Source: an uncultured Marinicella sp.
Lineage (GTDB): Bacteria > Pseudomonadota > Gammaproteobacteria > Xanthomonadales > Marinicellaceae
Reading direction: 5' to 3'
DNA length: 64,000 nt
Assembly (NCBI GenBank): GCA_947502925.1
Contig: CANNBS010000001.1
Location: 310,001-374,000 of the forward strand
Positions 45,079-54,429 of the stretch are shown here, piece after piece (position 1 is the first letter of the stretch; every line of letters begins with the position of its first letter). The notes below the pieces were generated by a model. The model was not told the DNA's origin. It searched no databases and saw nothing but the letters and a program-made list of their open reading frames with translations. The translations under genes and the position numbers were made by a program.

Positions 45079-45356
45079 GGATTGACGCAGCTGCCACAAA
45101 AAGGCGTGTGTGGATAAGCACTTAGCCGGGCATGCGTAATGGCTTCACCACAAACCACACATTGACCAAAGGTGCCGTCCTCGATACGCTTCAGGGCCTT
45201 ATTAATCTGTGACCATTCTATCTGTGCTTGTTGATCTGCAGACTTATGCCCTTTATCATCAACCCGATCCGCCTTTGGCTGAATCAAATCCGCAAGTTTC
45301 TGTTGTCGCGCCAACAACTGTTGTTTAAACGCTTTTAAATCCGGTTCTTTCACCAT
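45075..45356 (-). CDS. Short DksA/TraR-family zinc finger protein
   Basis: A 93-residue protein with a predicted N-terminal coiled coil (about residues 8-60) and a C-terminal four-cysteine zinc finger: CVVC, 17 residues, CGSC. KALKRIEDGTFGQC directly before the finger is the DksA signature. It is shorter than DksA (about 150 residues), and only one Asp (SADQQA) is left at the coiled-coil tip, where DksA has two. It may act at the RNA polymerase secondary channel, but the shorter coil makes this uncertain. An FNR-like site lies upstream. Confidence 0.82.
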   Translation of the reverse strand: MVKEPDLKAFKQQLLARQQKLADLIQPKADRVDDKGHKSADQQAQIEWSQINKALKRIEDGTFGQCVVCGEAITHARLSAYPHTPFCGSCVNP

Positions 45357-45393
45357 GACACAGAACTGCCCTAAATTAACCTAACACGCCTAT

Positions 45394-45435
45394 AGTTTAG
45401 CCACTAAAAAGCAAAAATATGTTGATTAAAGTCAA
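45394..45435 (-). promoter_or_regulatory. FNR/ANR-like site and -10 upstream of the DksA-like gene
   Basis: TTGATTAAAGTCAA at 45422-45435 matches TTGAT-N4-ATCAA at 9 of 10 positions. On the minus strand a -10-like TAAACT (45394-45399) starts 29.5 bases from its centre, the same distance as at the cytochrome and ompW promoters. The inferred start is about 31 bases before the ATG. Confidence 0.6.
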
Positions 45436-45468
45436 GTTTTAAAAAAGTACTTTAAAAGGACTACAGAC

Positions 45469-45505
45469 AAAAAAGCCTGCCAACCTATTGAGGTTCGCAG
45501 GCTTT
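45469..45505 (-). terminator. Terminator of the exported hypothetical gene
   Basis: On the minus strand AGCCTGC and GCAGGCT pair, with GAACC/GGTT continuing the stem, followed by six T. It lies 17 bases after the stop at 45522. Confidence 0.88.
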
Positions 45506-45521
45506 ATAACGCTTGATGGTA

Positions 45522-46544
45522 TTAATTTAACTGTTGTTCCAATTTGCCAATGATATCCAATAGGCGACGTTGTGTTTTTGTATCAAGCGTTGGTTGATTA
45601 TTGACCTTTTGGGCTGTTTTTTCAGTATCGACAGTCCGCTTGGGAAGAAAACGCGCCAAACTGCTGCTCTGTTTTAATTGACCCGCTTTATCAAGACCAA
45701 TTTCACCGACTGACGACGGTCCGACACCACTATCAACAAAGGTTTTACTGGCTGAACGAAAGCCACGTACTGTAAAACCGTCAATACTTAAATCAGGCCG
45801 ACTACCCACCTGATATGAGTAAGCCATACCATCAAACTGATCGGTACCGGTCTTTAAATAGTAAGCCAGGTAATAATCCGCATCATCACGCATCACCGCA
45901 ACCAATTCATCGTATTCATCATCATAAAGTGCGGCCAAGTCATTATTTTCTATTGCTTGCGTGGTGCAGTAATGATAATAAACCGTACTTTCTGATCGAC
46001 AACCGGTCACTAATTCATCACCGTCATAAACTTCCACTTGTTCAAATAACATGACATCAGAAAAATAAGGATAGGTGTTATTATCCGTATATTGGGACGC
46101 ATCAATGACCACCTGCCACTCACCGCGCATTTTTTGCAGCTCATCGCCTAAATACATATTAAAGCGCTCAATATTTTGCGTGACACCGGCAACCGTCAAT
46201 TCAGCCGTGGTTTCAGTGATAAATTCAAGGGTCATGGTGCCATAACCACTATATTGAGCTTCATTATCCTGCCAGTAACAGCCCAGACATTGCCCGCCGC
46301 TAAAATAAATTAAACGACCTGAAAAGCTGGAATTGCCGTCTAATAAACCTTCAGAGGTGTACCAAACCGGAAAGCCGTCCTCGTCATAAACATAAAAGGT
46401 GATAAATAAATAATTATCCTGAATTTCTATGGCAAAACCGGAACCTGGTTCTTCTGGATTCCAATATTGACCCGATTCAGGGGTGAATGCGACGACTTGA
46501 AAAGCCATCAGCATGAATAATAAAAATGAGATTGTGGTTTTCAT
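45522..46544 (-). CDS. Exported protein of unknown function with WYTSEG-type beta domain
   Basis: A 340-residue secreted protein. Signal peptide MKTTISFLLFMLMAFQVVAF. The mature N-terminus reads SGQYWNPEEPGSGFAIEIQD then FITFYVYDEDGFPVWYTSEG, a pattern found in many uncharacterised exported gammaproteobacterial proteins (aromatic- and Gly-rich beta strands). Paired cysteines occur in GGQCLGCYW. The C-terminal 90 residues are less structured. The frame is open 21 codons earlier, but the ATG at 46544 gives the signal peptide. Function unknown; it has its own terminator. Confidence 0.7.
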   Translation of the reverse strand: MKTTISFLLFMLMAFQVVAFTPESGQYWNPEEPGSGFAIEIQDNYLFITFYVYDEDGFPVWYTSEGLLDGNSSFSGRLIYFSGGQCLGCYWQDNEAQYSGYGTMTLEFITETTAELTVAGVTQNIERFNMYLGDELQKMRGEWQVVIDASQYTDNNTYPYFSDVMLFEQVEVYDGDELVTGCRSESTVYYHYCTTQAIENNDLAALYDDEYDELVAVMRDDADYYLAYYLKTGTDQFDGMAYSYQVGSRPDLSIDGFTVRGFRSASKTFVDSGVGPSSVGEIGLDKAGQLKQSSSLARFLPKRTVDTEKTAQKVNNQPTLDTKTQRRLLDIIGKLEQQLN

Positions 46545-46613
46545 GGGTTGCACATATATATTATTAAGTGAGTCCATTATACTAAGGGGCTTTGACTGAA
46601 TTAACACTGAACC

Positions 46614-47399
46614 ATGATTGATATTGGCGCAAATTTAACCCATGACAGCTTTGATGATGACCGTGATGCGGTCATTGCTGAGGCGCAAGACGCCGGCGTA
46701 AACCAGTTTATTATTACCGGTTCTGATATCAGTTGTTCTGAAAAAGCCATCCAATTAGCCCATCAGTACGCTGACTGCTGCTATGCCACCGCCGGCATTC
46801 ACCCGCACCATGCATCAGACTTTAATGCAACGGTCAGGACTGAACTAAAGCAACTATTAAATGATAAAAAAGTGGTGGCCGTGGGTGAAACCGGCCTGGA
46901 TTATTTCCGTGATTTTTCACCCAGACCACAACAAATTAACTCTTTTGAAGGCCATATCGAGCTGGCAATTGAAACCGGTTTGCCGATGTTTTTACATCAG
47001 CGAGATGCGCATAAGGACTTTTTGCCTGTTTTGAAACAACACCGCGATCACATCAGTGATGTGGTGGTGCACTGTTTTACCGACAGCAAAGCGGCGCTGT
47101 ACGATTATTTAGATTTAGATTGTTATATTGGCATCACCGGCTGGATTTGCGATGAACGCCGCGGTCAGCATTTAATTCCTTTGGTTCACGATATACCCTT
47201 GGATCGTTTTTTAATTGAAACCGATTCACCGTATTTAATGCCACGCAATCTAAAACCCAAACCCAAAAGCCGTCGCAACGAACCGAAATATTTACCGCAT
47301 ATTGCCGAATTTATCGCCCAACAACTCACATGCGATACACAAACCTTTATTCAACACACTGTCACCAACAGTCAGCGGTTATTCCGATTGGCTGATTAA
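46614..47399 (+). CDS. tatD: TatD family metal-dependent hydrolase
   Basis: A 261-residue TIM-barrel hydrolase of the TatD family. Metal and active site motifs are visible: IDIGANLTHDSF at the start (the usual HxH is altered to N-L-T-H), GIHPHHASDF near residue 61, VGETGLDYFRD near 92, FLHQRDA near 127, VVHCFTDS near 149 and ETDSPYLMPRNL near 202. This best fits TatD itself, a 3'-5' exonuclease. It is followed at 15 bases by the PepQ-like gene. Confidence 0.9.
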   Translation: MIDIGANLTHDSFDDDRDAVIAEAQDAGVNQFIITGSDISCSEKAIQLAHQYADCCYATAGIHPHHASDFNATVRTELKQLLNDKKVVAVGETGLDYFRDFSPRPQQINSFEGHIELAIETGLPMFLHQRDAHKDFLPVLKQHRDHISDVVVHCFTDSKAALYDYLDLDCYIGITGWICDERRGQHLIPLVHDIPLDRFLIETDSPYLMPRNLKPKPKSRRNEPKYLPHIAEFIAQQLTCDTQTFIQHTVTNSQRLFRLAD

Positions 47400-47413
47400 A
47401 CCAGGAGACCCCT

Positions 47414-48691
47414 ATGACCGATTATAAAAACCATATCAATACCATTCAACAGGCCACTGAAAAAGCCTTAAAAGCCACTGGCTATGAGGGTGTATGGATC
47501 TATTCCGGCCACCCTGAAAATTATTTTCTGGACGACCATGCGCCCCCTTACCAGGTCAATCCTCATTTTAACTGGTGGGTGCCGGACACCGACATCAGCC
47601 ACAGTTTATTGCACCTGGTGCCGGGTAAAAAACCGACTTTGTATTTATCCCAGCCGAATGATTTCTGGCATAAAATTGAAGACCGCAGCGATGCCGACTG
47701 GACCCGGCACTTTGATGTCCAGGTGGTTCATCATCAAGCAGAAATGCCCACCATTAATGAACAAATCAACCATGCCTGGATTGGTGATAGCAGCTGGCAA
47801 CCGATGGCTGATGAACACACCAACCCCGACAAACTGCTGTCACATTTACACTTCTCCCGTATTCAGAAAACACCGTATGAAATCAACTGTATCCGCCACG
47901 CCAACCAACTGGCACTGAAAGGCCACCGGGCTGCTGCCGATGCCTTTTACGCAGGTGGCAGCGAATATGACATTAATGCCGCCTATTTACAGGCCACTCA
48001 ACAATCACAAAAGCAAATGCCCTACGGCAACATTGTGGCACTCAATGAAAACGCGGCGGTGCTGCATTACCAATATCAGGCCACTGAAAAACCGGATTCT
48101 CACCGCACTTTTTTAATTGATGCCGGCGCCAATTATAACGGTTATGCCGCAGACATCAGCCGCACCTATGCTTTTGATAAAAGCTGTGAATTTAACGACA
48201 TGATTACGGCCATGGATGAATTGCAAATTGAATTGTGTAATGCCTGTGTGGCGGGTCAGGATTATGTTGCCTTGCACCATCAGGCGCACCTGAAAGTCGC
48301 CGGTGTATTACAGCAATTTAAGGTGATTAACTGTGATGCTGAAACGGCCGTTGAAACCCGGTTAAGCAATACCTTCTTTCCGCATGGCCTGGGGCATTAT
48401 CTGGGTCTGCAGGTGCATGATGTCGCCGGTCATCAAAGCGATGCCGAAGGCACACCCATTAAACAACCTGAGGCCCATCCGTTCTTACGCCTCACCGATG
48501 TGTTGCGTGAACATGCGGTGGTGACGGTCGAACCGGGCTTATACTTTATTCCCATGTTGCTGCAACAACAGCGGGACAATAAACATATTAACTGGGATAA
48601 AGTCGAGCAACTCATGCCTTATGGTGGCATTCGCATTGAAGATAATGTGGTCGTCGGTGAAAACCAAAGTCATAATTTAACCCGCGAATAA
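47414..48691 (+). CDS. pepQ: Xaa-Pro dipeptidase (PepQ-like, M24)
   Basis: A 425-residue M24 metallopeptidase of the PepQ type, which cleaves X-Pro dipeptides. The N-terminal creatinase-like domain contains YSGHPENYFLDDHAPPY near residue 30. The catalytic pita-bread domain carries LIDAGANYNGYAADISRTYA (two metal-binding Asp) near residues 235-254, FFPHGLGHYLGLQVHD (His) near 320, VTVEPGLYFIP (Glu) near 370 and GGIRIEDNVVV (Glu) near 400. All five metal ligands are present. The ATG at 47414 follows AGGAGA. Confidence 0.93.
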   Translation: MTDYKNHINTIQQATEKALKATGYEGVWIYSGHPENYFLDDHAPPYQVNPHFNWWVPDTDISHSLLHLVPGKKPTLYLSQPNDFWHKIEDRSDADWTRHFDVQVVHHQAEMPTINEQINHAWIGDSSWQPMADEHTNPDKLLSHLHFSRIQKTPYEINCIRHANQLALKGHRAAADAFYAGGSEYDINAAYLQATQQSQKQMPYGNIVALNENAAVLHYQYQATEKPDSHRTFLIDAGANYNGYAADISRTYAFDKSCEFNDMITAMDELQIELCNACVAGQDYVALHHQAHLKVAGVLQQFKVINCDAETAVETRLSNTFFPHGLGHYLGLQVHDVAGHQSDAEGTPIKQPEAHPFLRLTDVLREHAVVTVEPGLYFIPMLLQQQRDNKHINWDKVEQLMPYGGIRIEDNVVVGENQSHNLTRE

Positions 48692-48699
48692 TCAGACAT

Positions 48700-48726
48700 A
48701 AAAAAAGCCCCGCAGCGATGCGGGGC
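48700..48726 (-). terminator. Terminator of prc
   Basis: On the minus strand GCCCCGCA, a four-base loop and TGCGGGGC are followed by a T7 run, in the 57 bases between the convergent pepQ and prc stops. The hairpin may also slow the plus-strand transcript, but the T run there is poor. Confidence 0.92.
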
Positions 48727-48748
48727 TTCATTGGGTCATTTGTAAAAT

Positions 48749-50998
48749 TTATTCATTATTCGCAGTGTCTTTGGATTTATCTTGTTTGGCCACCAGGCGT
48801 TGCTGATTAAAATCTATTAAATCACTGAGAATTCGAACGCTTTCATGCAATCTAAAATCCACAAATGCCTCTTCTTCATCATCTGATTCTTCATCGCTGG
48901 CATCTGCGTTATCAGCCACTTTTTGTTCACCATCCTGACTGTCTTTTTCTGTAACCGAATCTTCCGTTTCTGATGGCTCATCCTCTTTGACTTCCAAATC
49001 ATCGGTAGAGTCAACCAACACCGTAATTTCACCCAATAATGGATCGGGTTCTGAGGCTTCTAACAAGGCTTTGCGCTTTTCTTTGCGTTGTTCTTTCCTG
49101 TCCTCGCGTTCTTTGGCTTTTTGTTGTCTGGCCTCTGCCGATAATGAAACGGTTAAGTCATCTTTGTGCGCTTCATATAACTGGTTTTCTTTTTTCAGAA
49201 AATCAAACTCAAAGTTAACTTTAGAACGCTCATTAAACCGTTTTTTCAAATAAACAATTTCATCAGACAAGTCGGCAAAGACATTGTAATCACTGGGGGC
49301 AATGCTGCTCCATGGCAGGGCATTGTCATAGGCAGACTCACCGTACTTATCGGCACCGGGTGAAGCCGGAAATTCTATATCCGGAATCACACCCCGGTTT
49401 TGGGTGCTGCCACCGTTGATGCGGAAAAACTGACCCATGGTCATTTTCAACTGACCCAGTTCCTGCTCATCATCTTCGATGTAGTCGGCTAATTTCATGA
49501 CGTTTTGAACGGTACCTTTACCATAGGTTTGGTTACCCACCACCACCGCACGGCCGTAATCCTGCATGGCGGCTGCAAATATTTCTGAGGCTGATGCCGA
49601 AAAGTGATTAACCATCACCATCATCGGCCCATCCCATTCAATGCGCGGGTCGACATCTTTTTTAACGTCTTTTTTACCGAAGGATGTTTTGGTTTGCACC
49701 ACCGGCCCACGTTTAATAAATAAACCGGATAAATTGATGGCCTCAATCAGCGAACCACCCCCATTATTCCGCAAATCAACCACAACACCATCAACGTTTT
49801 CGTCTTTAAAGGTCTTGAGAATTTTTTTCACATCCCGTGTGGTGCTGCGGTAATCGGCTTCACCGGATCGCAAAGCGGCAAAATCCAGATAAAAGGTGGG
49901 CAAATCAATCACGCCGATTTTATGCTCAGCACCGCCTTCTTTCACTTCCAGAATTTTATATTGCGCTGCCTGCTGTTCCAGTTTAACTTTATCACGCACA
50001 ATTTTAACAATTTTAGGTATGGTTTCAGGGCCGTCGTCTTCGCCAATGATGCGTAAGCGAACCGTGCTGCCTTTTTCACCACGAATTAACTGCACCACAT
50101 CTTCGATACCCCAGCCGATAACATCATCGAAACTGCCCTCACTGCCCTGGCCCACGGCCAGAATTTTATCGCCTTTTTGTAAACTGCCTTCTAAGTCTGC
50201 CGGGCCACCTTTGACAATGGTATTAATCTGCGTGTACTCACCATCATTCATTAATACAGCACCGATACCCTCTAAAGAAAGACTCATATTCAGTTCGAAA
50301 TTTTCTGAAGTTATCGGCGACATATAACCGGTATGCGGTTCCACTGAACCTAAATAGGCATTGATAAAATACTGAAACACATCATCACTTTTTAAATTGT
50401 TAATGCGCTTGTCCATGACCTGATAACGTTTTGTCAGCGTTTCTTTAATGTCATCGGTTTCTTTATCCAGTAATTTCAATGACAGGTAGTCATTTTTAAC
50501 TTTCTTACGCCAAATCTCATCCAGGGCTTTATCTGTCATGGCCCATTCTGCTTTTTTACGATTCCAGCGATAGGTTTCCTCTTTACTGAAATCAAAGGGC
50601 TGGTTTAACACCTCTAAGGCATGATTAGTTCGGGTTGAGACACGCTCTTTAAAGAGATTAAATATCTGGTAGGCCGGTTTTAAATCGCCGGCTTTAATAA
50701 AGTCATCCATTTCGGTGCGCCACTGTTCGAAATCCGCAATATCTGTACTTAAAAAATACATTTTATTGGGATCCAATACAGAAATATATTCATCCAATAT
50801 TTTTCCTGATAAAGCATCATCCAAAGGTTTGCTCTTGTAATGAAATTTATCCATTAATTGCACCAATAATTTGCTTTCCTGCTGATGCTTTGGTGACGGA
50901 TTAACCGTTTTTTCAACCACCACCGCAGAGGCTGAAGCCAGCCAGAAAACCGAAAGCAGAAGCAAGATTATGGGTCGATTATTCATTGTGTTTCTCAT
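48749..50998 (-). CDS. prc: Carboxy-terminal processing protease Prc (Tsp)
   Basis: A 749-residue periplasmic S41 protease that trims or degrades proteins with nonpolar C-termini. Signal peptide PIILLLLSVFWLASASA. The N-terminal helical domain is followed by a PDZ domain (GIGAVLMNDGEYTQINTIVK, then LQKGDKILAVGQG). The Ser-Lys dyad is in HFSASASEIFAAAMQ near residue 465 and TYGKGTVQ near residue 490. The C-terminal part carries a long acidic Glu/Asp tract (about 680-735) not typical of E. coli Prc. Start at 50998, or ATG at 50986. Confidence 0.94.
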   Translation of the reverse strand: MRNTMNNRPIILLLLSVFWLASASAVVVEKTVNPSPKHQQESKLLVQLMDKFHYKSKPLDDALSGKILDEYISVLDPNKMYFLSTDIADFEQWRTEMDDFIKAGDLKPAYQIFNLFKERVSTRTNHALEVLNQPFDFSKEETYRWNRKKAEWAMTDKALDEIWRKKVKNDYLSLKLLDKETDDIKETLTKRYQVMDKRINNLKSDDVFQYFINAYLGSVEPHTGYMSPITSENFELNMSLSLEGIGAVLMNDGEYTQINTIVKGGPADLEGSLQKGDKILAVGQGSEGSFDDVIGWGIEDVVQLIRGEKGSTVRLRIIGEDDGPETIPKIVKIVRDKVKLEQQAAQYKILEVKEGGAEHKIGVIDLPTFYLDFAALRSGEADYRSTTRDVKKILKTFKDENVDGVVVDLRNNGGGSLIEAINLSGLFIKRGPVVQTKTSFGKKDVKKDVDPRIEWDGPMMVMVNHFSASASEIFAAAMQDYGRAVVVGNQTYGKGTVQNVMKLADYIEDDEQELGQLKMTMGQFFRINGGSTQNRGVIPDIEFPASPGADKYGESAYDNALPWSSIAPSDYNVFADLSDEIVYLKKRFNERSKVNFEFDFLKKENQLYEAHKDDLTVSLSAEARQQKAKEREDRKEQRKEKRKALLEASEPDPLLGEITVLVDSTDDLEVKEDEPSETEDSVTEKDSQDGEQKVADNADASDEESDDEEEAFVDFRLHESVRILSDLIDFNQQRLVAKQDKSKDTANNE

Positions 50999-51073
50999 TA
51001 ATTTCTCTCTCAATGACGTATGTCTAAATGGCAGTTGAACTTTTTTAACTAAATACTGCCTGATACTGTGTAA

Positions 51074-51102
51074 ATCATATAGACCAATGAATCGCAATAC
51101 AA
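51074..51102 (-). promoter_or_regulatory. Possible promoter for prc
   Basis: On the minus strand TTGTAT (51097-51102) and TATGAT (51074-51079) are 17 bases apart, about 75 bases before the prc start. Confidence 0.4.
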
Positions 51103-51274
51103 GTTTCACGTTATTTGAATCATTCCAAAAATAATGACTTGTCACTGTGAATGGTTTTATTATTTTGTATAATGTCTGATTGAAAATGTTCTGGGCTCAT
51201 CAATGTGGTGTCATTATTGTGCACGACAGGCTCATCTCTTTTAATCATAAACTAATCTAAACATGGAGAAACGA

Positions 51275-52021
51275 ATGAAAAAAATCGCACTCACTTTTGC
51301 CCTGACTTCCGGTCTGGTTGGCAGCTTAATCAGCACCACAAGTATGGCGCAATTAGACACAGAGAACAGCCAAATCAACTATAAAATCGGCTCTGACGTC
51401 GGTCAGTATATGAATAAATCAGAAATGGAGTTCGACAAAGACGCTTTTATCACCGGTTTAGAAGATGGTTTAGCGGGTCGTGATTTGCGACTCAGCGATG
51501 AGGAACTGGCTAAAGTTCAAACCATCATTCGTGAAAAACAACAGAAACTGGCCCAGGCAAGACAAAAAGAAATGATGGCTGAATTAGAAAAACAAAAAGT
51601 CACCAATAAAAAAGAAGGCGATGAATTTCGTGCCAAAAAAGCCAAAGAAGATGGTGTTAAAACCACTGACTCAGGCTTAATGTATGAAGTCGTTGAAGCC
51701 GGAAGCGGTGACAAACCCGCCTCAGAAAATGCCACCGTGGTGGTTCATTACACCGGCACCTTATTAGACGGCACAAAATTCGACAGCTCAGTTGATCGCG
51801 GTCAACCGGCCACCTTTGCCTTAAATCAGGTTATTTCCGGTTGGACTGAAGGTTTACAACTGATGAAAGAAGGCGCCAAATATCGCTTTTACATTCCACC
51901 TGAGTTGGCTTACGGCTCTGATGCCCGTCCCGGTAGCCCGATTGGCCCCAACAGCACTTTAATCTTTGATGTTGAGCTGATTGAGGTTAACCCCAATGCC
52001 GACAAACCAAAAGCTGAATAA
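51275..52021 (+). CDS. fkpA: FKBP-type peptidyl-prolyl isomerase (FkpA/Mip)
   Basis: A 248-residue periplasmic isomerase/chaperone. Signal peptide KKIALTFALTSGLVGSLIST... cleaved near SMAQ. The N-terminal helical dimerisation domain (about 25-125) is charged, with a long helix EKQQKLAQARQKEMMAELEK. The FKBP domain begins YEVVEAGSGDKPA near residue 132 and includes VVVHYTGTLLDGTKFDSSVD and FYIPPELAYG. The start is taken at ATG 51275, with GGAG upstream, rather than the ATG four codons before. Confidence 0.92.
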   Translation: MKKIALTFALTSGLVGSLISTTSMAQLDTENSQINYKIGSDVGQYMNKSEMEFDKDAFITGLEDGLAGRDLRLSDEELAKVQTIIREKQQKLAQARQKEMMAELEKQKVTNKKEGDEFRAKKAKEDGVKTTDSGLMYEVVEAGSGDKPASENATVVVHYTGTLLDGTKFDSSVDRGQPATFALNQVISGWTEGLQLMKEGAKYRFYIPPELAYGSDARPGSPIGPNSTLIFDVELIEVNPNADKPKAE

Positions 52022-52035
52022 TTCATCACCCGATA

Positions 52036-52062
52036 AAGCCCCGGTCATCCCGGGGCTTTTTT
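52036..52062 (+). terminator. Terminator of fkpA
   Basis: AAGCCCCGG, loop TCATC and CCGGGGCTT are followed by a T run, 14 bases after the stop. Confidence 0.93.
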
Positions 52063-52156
52063 GTACCCAAAAAACCCACATTCAGGACTTTTGGCACTGT
52101 CAATGATTGTGCCAATTCCAGACACTAACACCACTTGATTTAAAGAAGACATCCAC

Positions 52157-54343
52157 ATGATTAAATTAAATAAATTAAACTTAATACTGTTTTTGGCGGT
52201 ACTGAGTTTTGGATTACACGCCAAAACAAGCTCCGACAAAGACACCCAAACCGAAAACACCTTACTGGCTGAATGGACCGGTCCTTATGGCGGCGTTCCC
52301 GCCTTTGACAAGATGAAACTGTCTGATGTGAAACCCGCCTTTAAAGTGGCCATGGCTGAAAATTTAGCCGACTATGACAAAATCGCCAATAATAAAGCGC
52401 CGGCGACTTTTGAAAATACCATCGTAGCGATGGAAAAGGCCGGTGAAAAACTCAACCGGGCCGGGGTTTATTTCCGAATCTGGGGTGCCAATATGTCCAG
52501 CCCCGAAGTTCGAAAACTGCAAATGGAACTGGCACCAAAATTTTCAGAGATGCAATCTAAAATCTCCCAGAATAAAAAACTGTTTGCCCGTATTAAAAAA
52601 GTCTATCATGACAGCATCGAAAACCCACTGGATCCCGATCAGCAACGCCTGGTAAAAACCACCTACGAATCCTTTGCCATGAATGGTGCAGATTTGTCGC
52701 CCGAAAAGCAAAAACGCTATGCAGAAATTAATAAGGAATTATCGAGCCTCTATACCCGATTTGCCAATAACGTCTTACATGACGAAGAAGGCTACATTAC
52801 TTATCTCAACAAAGATCAACTCAGCGGCCTGCCTGATTCTTTTATCAGTGCCGCCGCCAAAGTGGCCGAAACCAACGGTAAAAAAGGCCAGTATGCGGTC
52901 ACCAATACCCGCTCATCCATGGATCCCTTTTTAACCTATTCCGATGAACGTGAATTGCGTCAACAGGTTTGGAATAACTATTATTCTCGTGGCGATAACA
53001 ACGATGAATACGATAATAACGACATTATTCAGGAGATTTTAAAATTACGCCGTGAACGGGTTGAATTACTGGGTTATAACAATTACGCTGAATGGCGGTT
53101 ACAAAACCGCATGGCAAAAACCCCTGAAAACGCCATGAACCTGATGGAAGCGGTGTGGCCGGCGGCCATTGGCCGGGTCAAAGAGGAAGTCGCTGATATG
53201 CAAGCAGTGGCCGACGAATTGGGCCATGACATCACCATCCAACCCTGGGATTATCGTTATTATGCGGAAAAAGTCCGCAAGAAAAAATATGCCCTGGATT
53301 CCAATGAAGTGAAACAATACCTGCAATTAGACAACTTACGTGAAGCCATGTTTTACGTGGCCGGTGAATTGTTTAACTTTGACTTTAAACCGGTTAAAGA
53401 AGGCACGGTTCCGGTCTTCCAGGAAGATGTTAAGGTCTGGGAAGTGACCGATAAGACCAGTGGTGAGTTAGTCGGTCTGTGGTATTTAGACCCCTTCGCC
53501 CGCCCCGGTAAACGCTCCGGCGCCTGGGCCACCTCTTACCGTTCACATTCCACTTTTGACGGTGAAGAAACGGTGTTGTCATCAAATAACTCAAACTTTA
53601 TTAAACCGGCACCGGGTGAAGCGGTTCTGGTTTCATGGGATGATGCCAGTACATTTTTCCATGAGTTTGGTCATGCCTTGCATGCCCTGTCATCCAATGT
53701 TCGCTACCCAAGCTTAAACGGTGGTGTTCGCGATTACACCGAATTTCAATCGCAATTACTGGAACGCTGGTTATCCACCGATGCAGTGATTAATAATTAC
53801 CTGAAACATCATGAAACCGGTGAAGTGATTCCAAAAGAACTGATTGCTAAAATTAAAAAAGCCAGCACCTTTAACCAGGGCTTTGCCACCACTGAATACC
53901 TGGCATCTGCTCTAATGGACATGAAGCTCCATCTGGCCGATCCTGAAAAAATCGACGTGGATAAGTTTGAAAAAGAAACCCTGGCCGCCTTGGGCATGCC
54001 TGATGAGCTGGTGATGCGCCACCGCACACCGCATTTCGGCCATGTCTTTTCAGGTGAAGGCTATGCCACCGCCTATTACGGCTATATGTGGGCCGATGTG
54101 TTAACCTCAGACGCCGCAGAAGCCTTTAAGGAAGCACCTGGCGGTTTTTACGATAAAGCAATGGCCGATAAACTGGTTAAATACCTGTTTGCGCCACGTA
54201 ATGCCATGGATCCGGCTGAAGCCTACCGTAAATTCCGCGGCCGCGATGCCAAGATTGACGCTTTAATGCGTGATCGCGGCTTTGCCGAACCCAAAGAAAA
54301 AACCGAAAAAGAAAACAAAAAGGAAGATAAAAAAGCGGCTTAA
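52157..54343 (+). CDS. M3 family oligopeptidase (Dcp-like peptidyl-dipeptidase)
   Basis: A 728-residue zinc peptidase of family M3. An N-terminal signal-like segment (LNLILFLAVLSFGLHA) suggests a periplasmic protein, as for many Dcp enzymes. The zinc site HEFGHALHALSS begins near residue 502, and the third ligand Glu lies in the following YTEFQSQLLERW. MWADVLTSDAAEAF near residue 650 is conserved. The tail ends in a Lys/Glu run. Dcp removes C-terminal dipeptides. It stands alone between two terminators. Confidence 0.93.
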   Translation: MIKLNKLNLILFLAVLSFGLHAKTSSDKDTQTENTLLAEWTGPYGGVPAFDKMKLSDVKPAFKVAMAENLADYDKIANNKAPATFENTIVAMEKAGEKLNRAGVYFRIWGANMSSPEVRKLQMELAPKFSEMQSKISQNKKLFARIKKVYHDSIENPLDPDQQRLVKTTYESFAMNGADLSPEKQKRYAEINKELSSLYTRFANNVLHDEEGYITYLNKDQLSGLPDSFISAAAKVAETNGKKGQYAVTNTRSSMDPFLTYSDERELRQQVWNNYYSRGDNNDEYDNNDIIQEILKLRRERVELLGYNNYAEWRLQNRMAKTPENAMNLMEAVWPAAIGRVKEEVADMQAVADELGHDITIQPWDYRYYAEKVRKKKYALDSNEVKQYLQLDNLREAMFYVAGELFNFDFKPVKEGTVPVFQEDVKVWEVTDKTSGELVGLWYLDPFARPGKRSGAWATSYRSHSTFDGEETVLSSNNSNFIKPAPGEAVLVSWDDASTFFHEFGHALHALSSNVRYPSLNGGVRDYTEFQSQLLERWLSTDAVINNYLKHHETGEVIPKELIAKIKKASTFNQGFATTEYLASALMDMKLHLADPEKIDVDKFEKETLAALGMPDELVMRHRTPHFGHVFSGEGYATAYYGYMWADVLTSDAAEAFKEAPGGFYDKAMADKLVKYLFAPRNAMDPAEAYRKFRGRDAKIDALMRDRGFAEPKEKTEKENKKEDKKAA

Positions 54344-54364
54344 TAAATTATTGGTTTTGCGTTT

Positions 54365-54392
54365 AAACCCCGGTTTTTCCGGGGTTTTTTTT
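54365..54392 (+). terminator. Terminator of the M3 peptidase gene
   Basis: AAACCCCGG, TTTTT loop and CCGGGGTTT are followed by more T, 21 bases after the stop. Confidence 0.93.
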
Positions 54393-54429
54393 GCCAAAAA
54401 TATAATTCGTTGCGAATGTGTAAAGTAGT

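Noticed and set aside
49896..50327. 143-codon plus-strand frame within prc
   Set aside because: It is the antisense shadow of the PDZ-containing part of prc, with Ser-rich low-information sequence.
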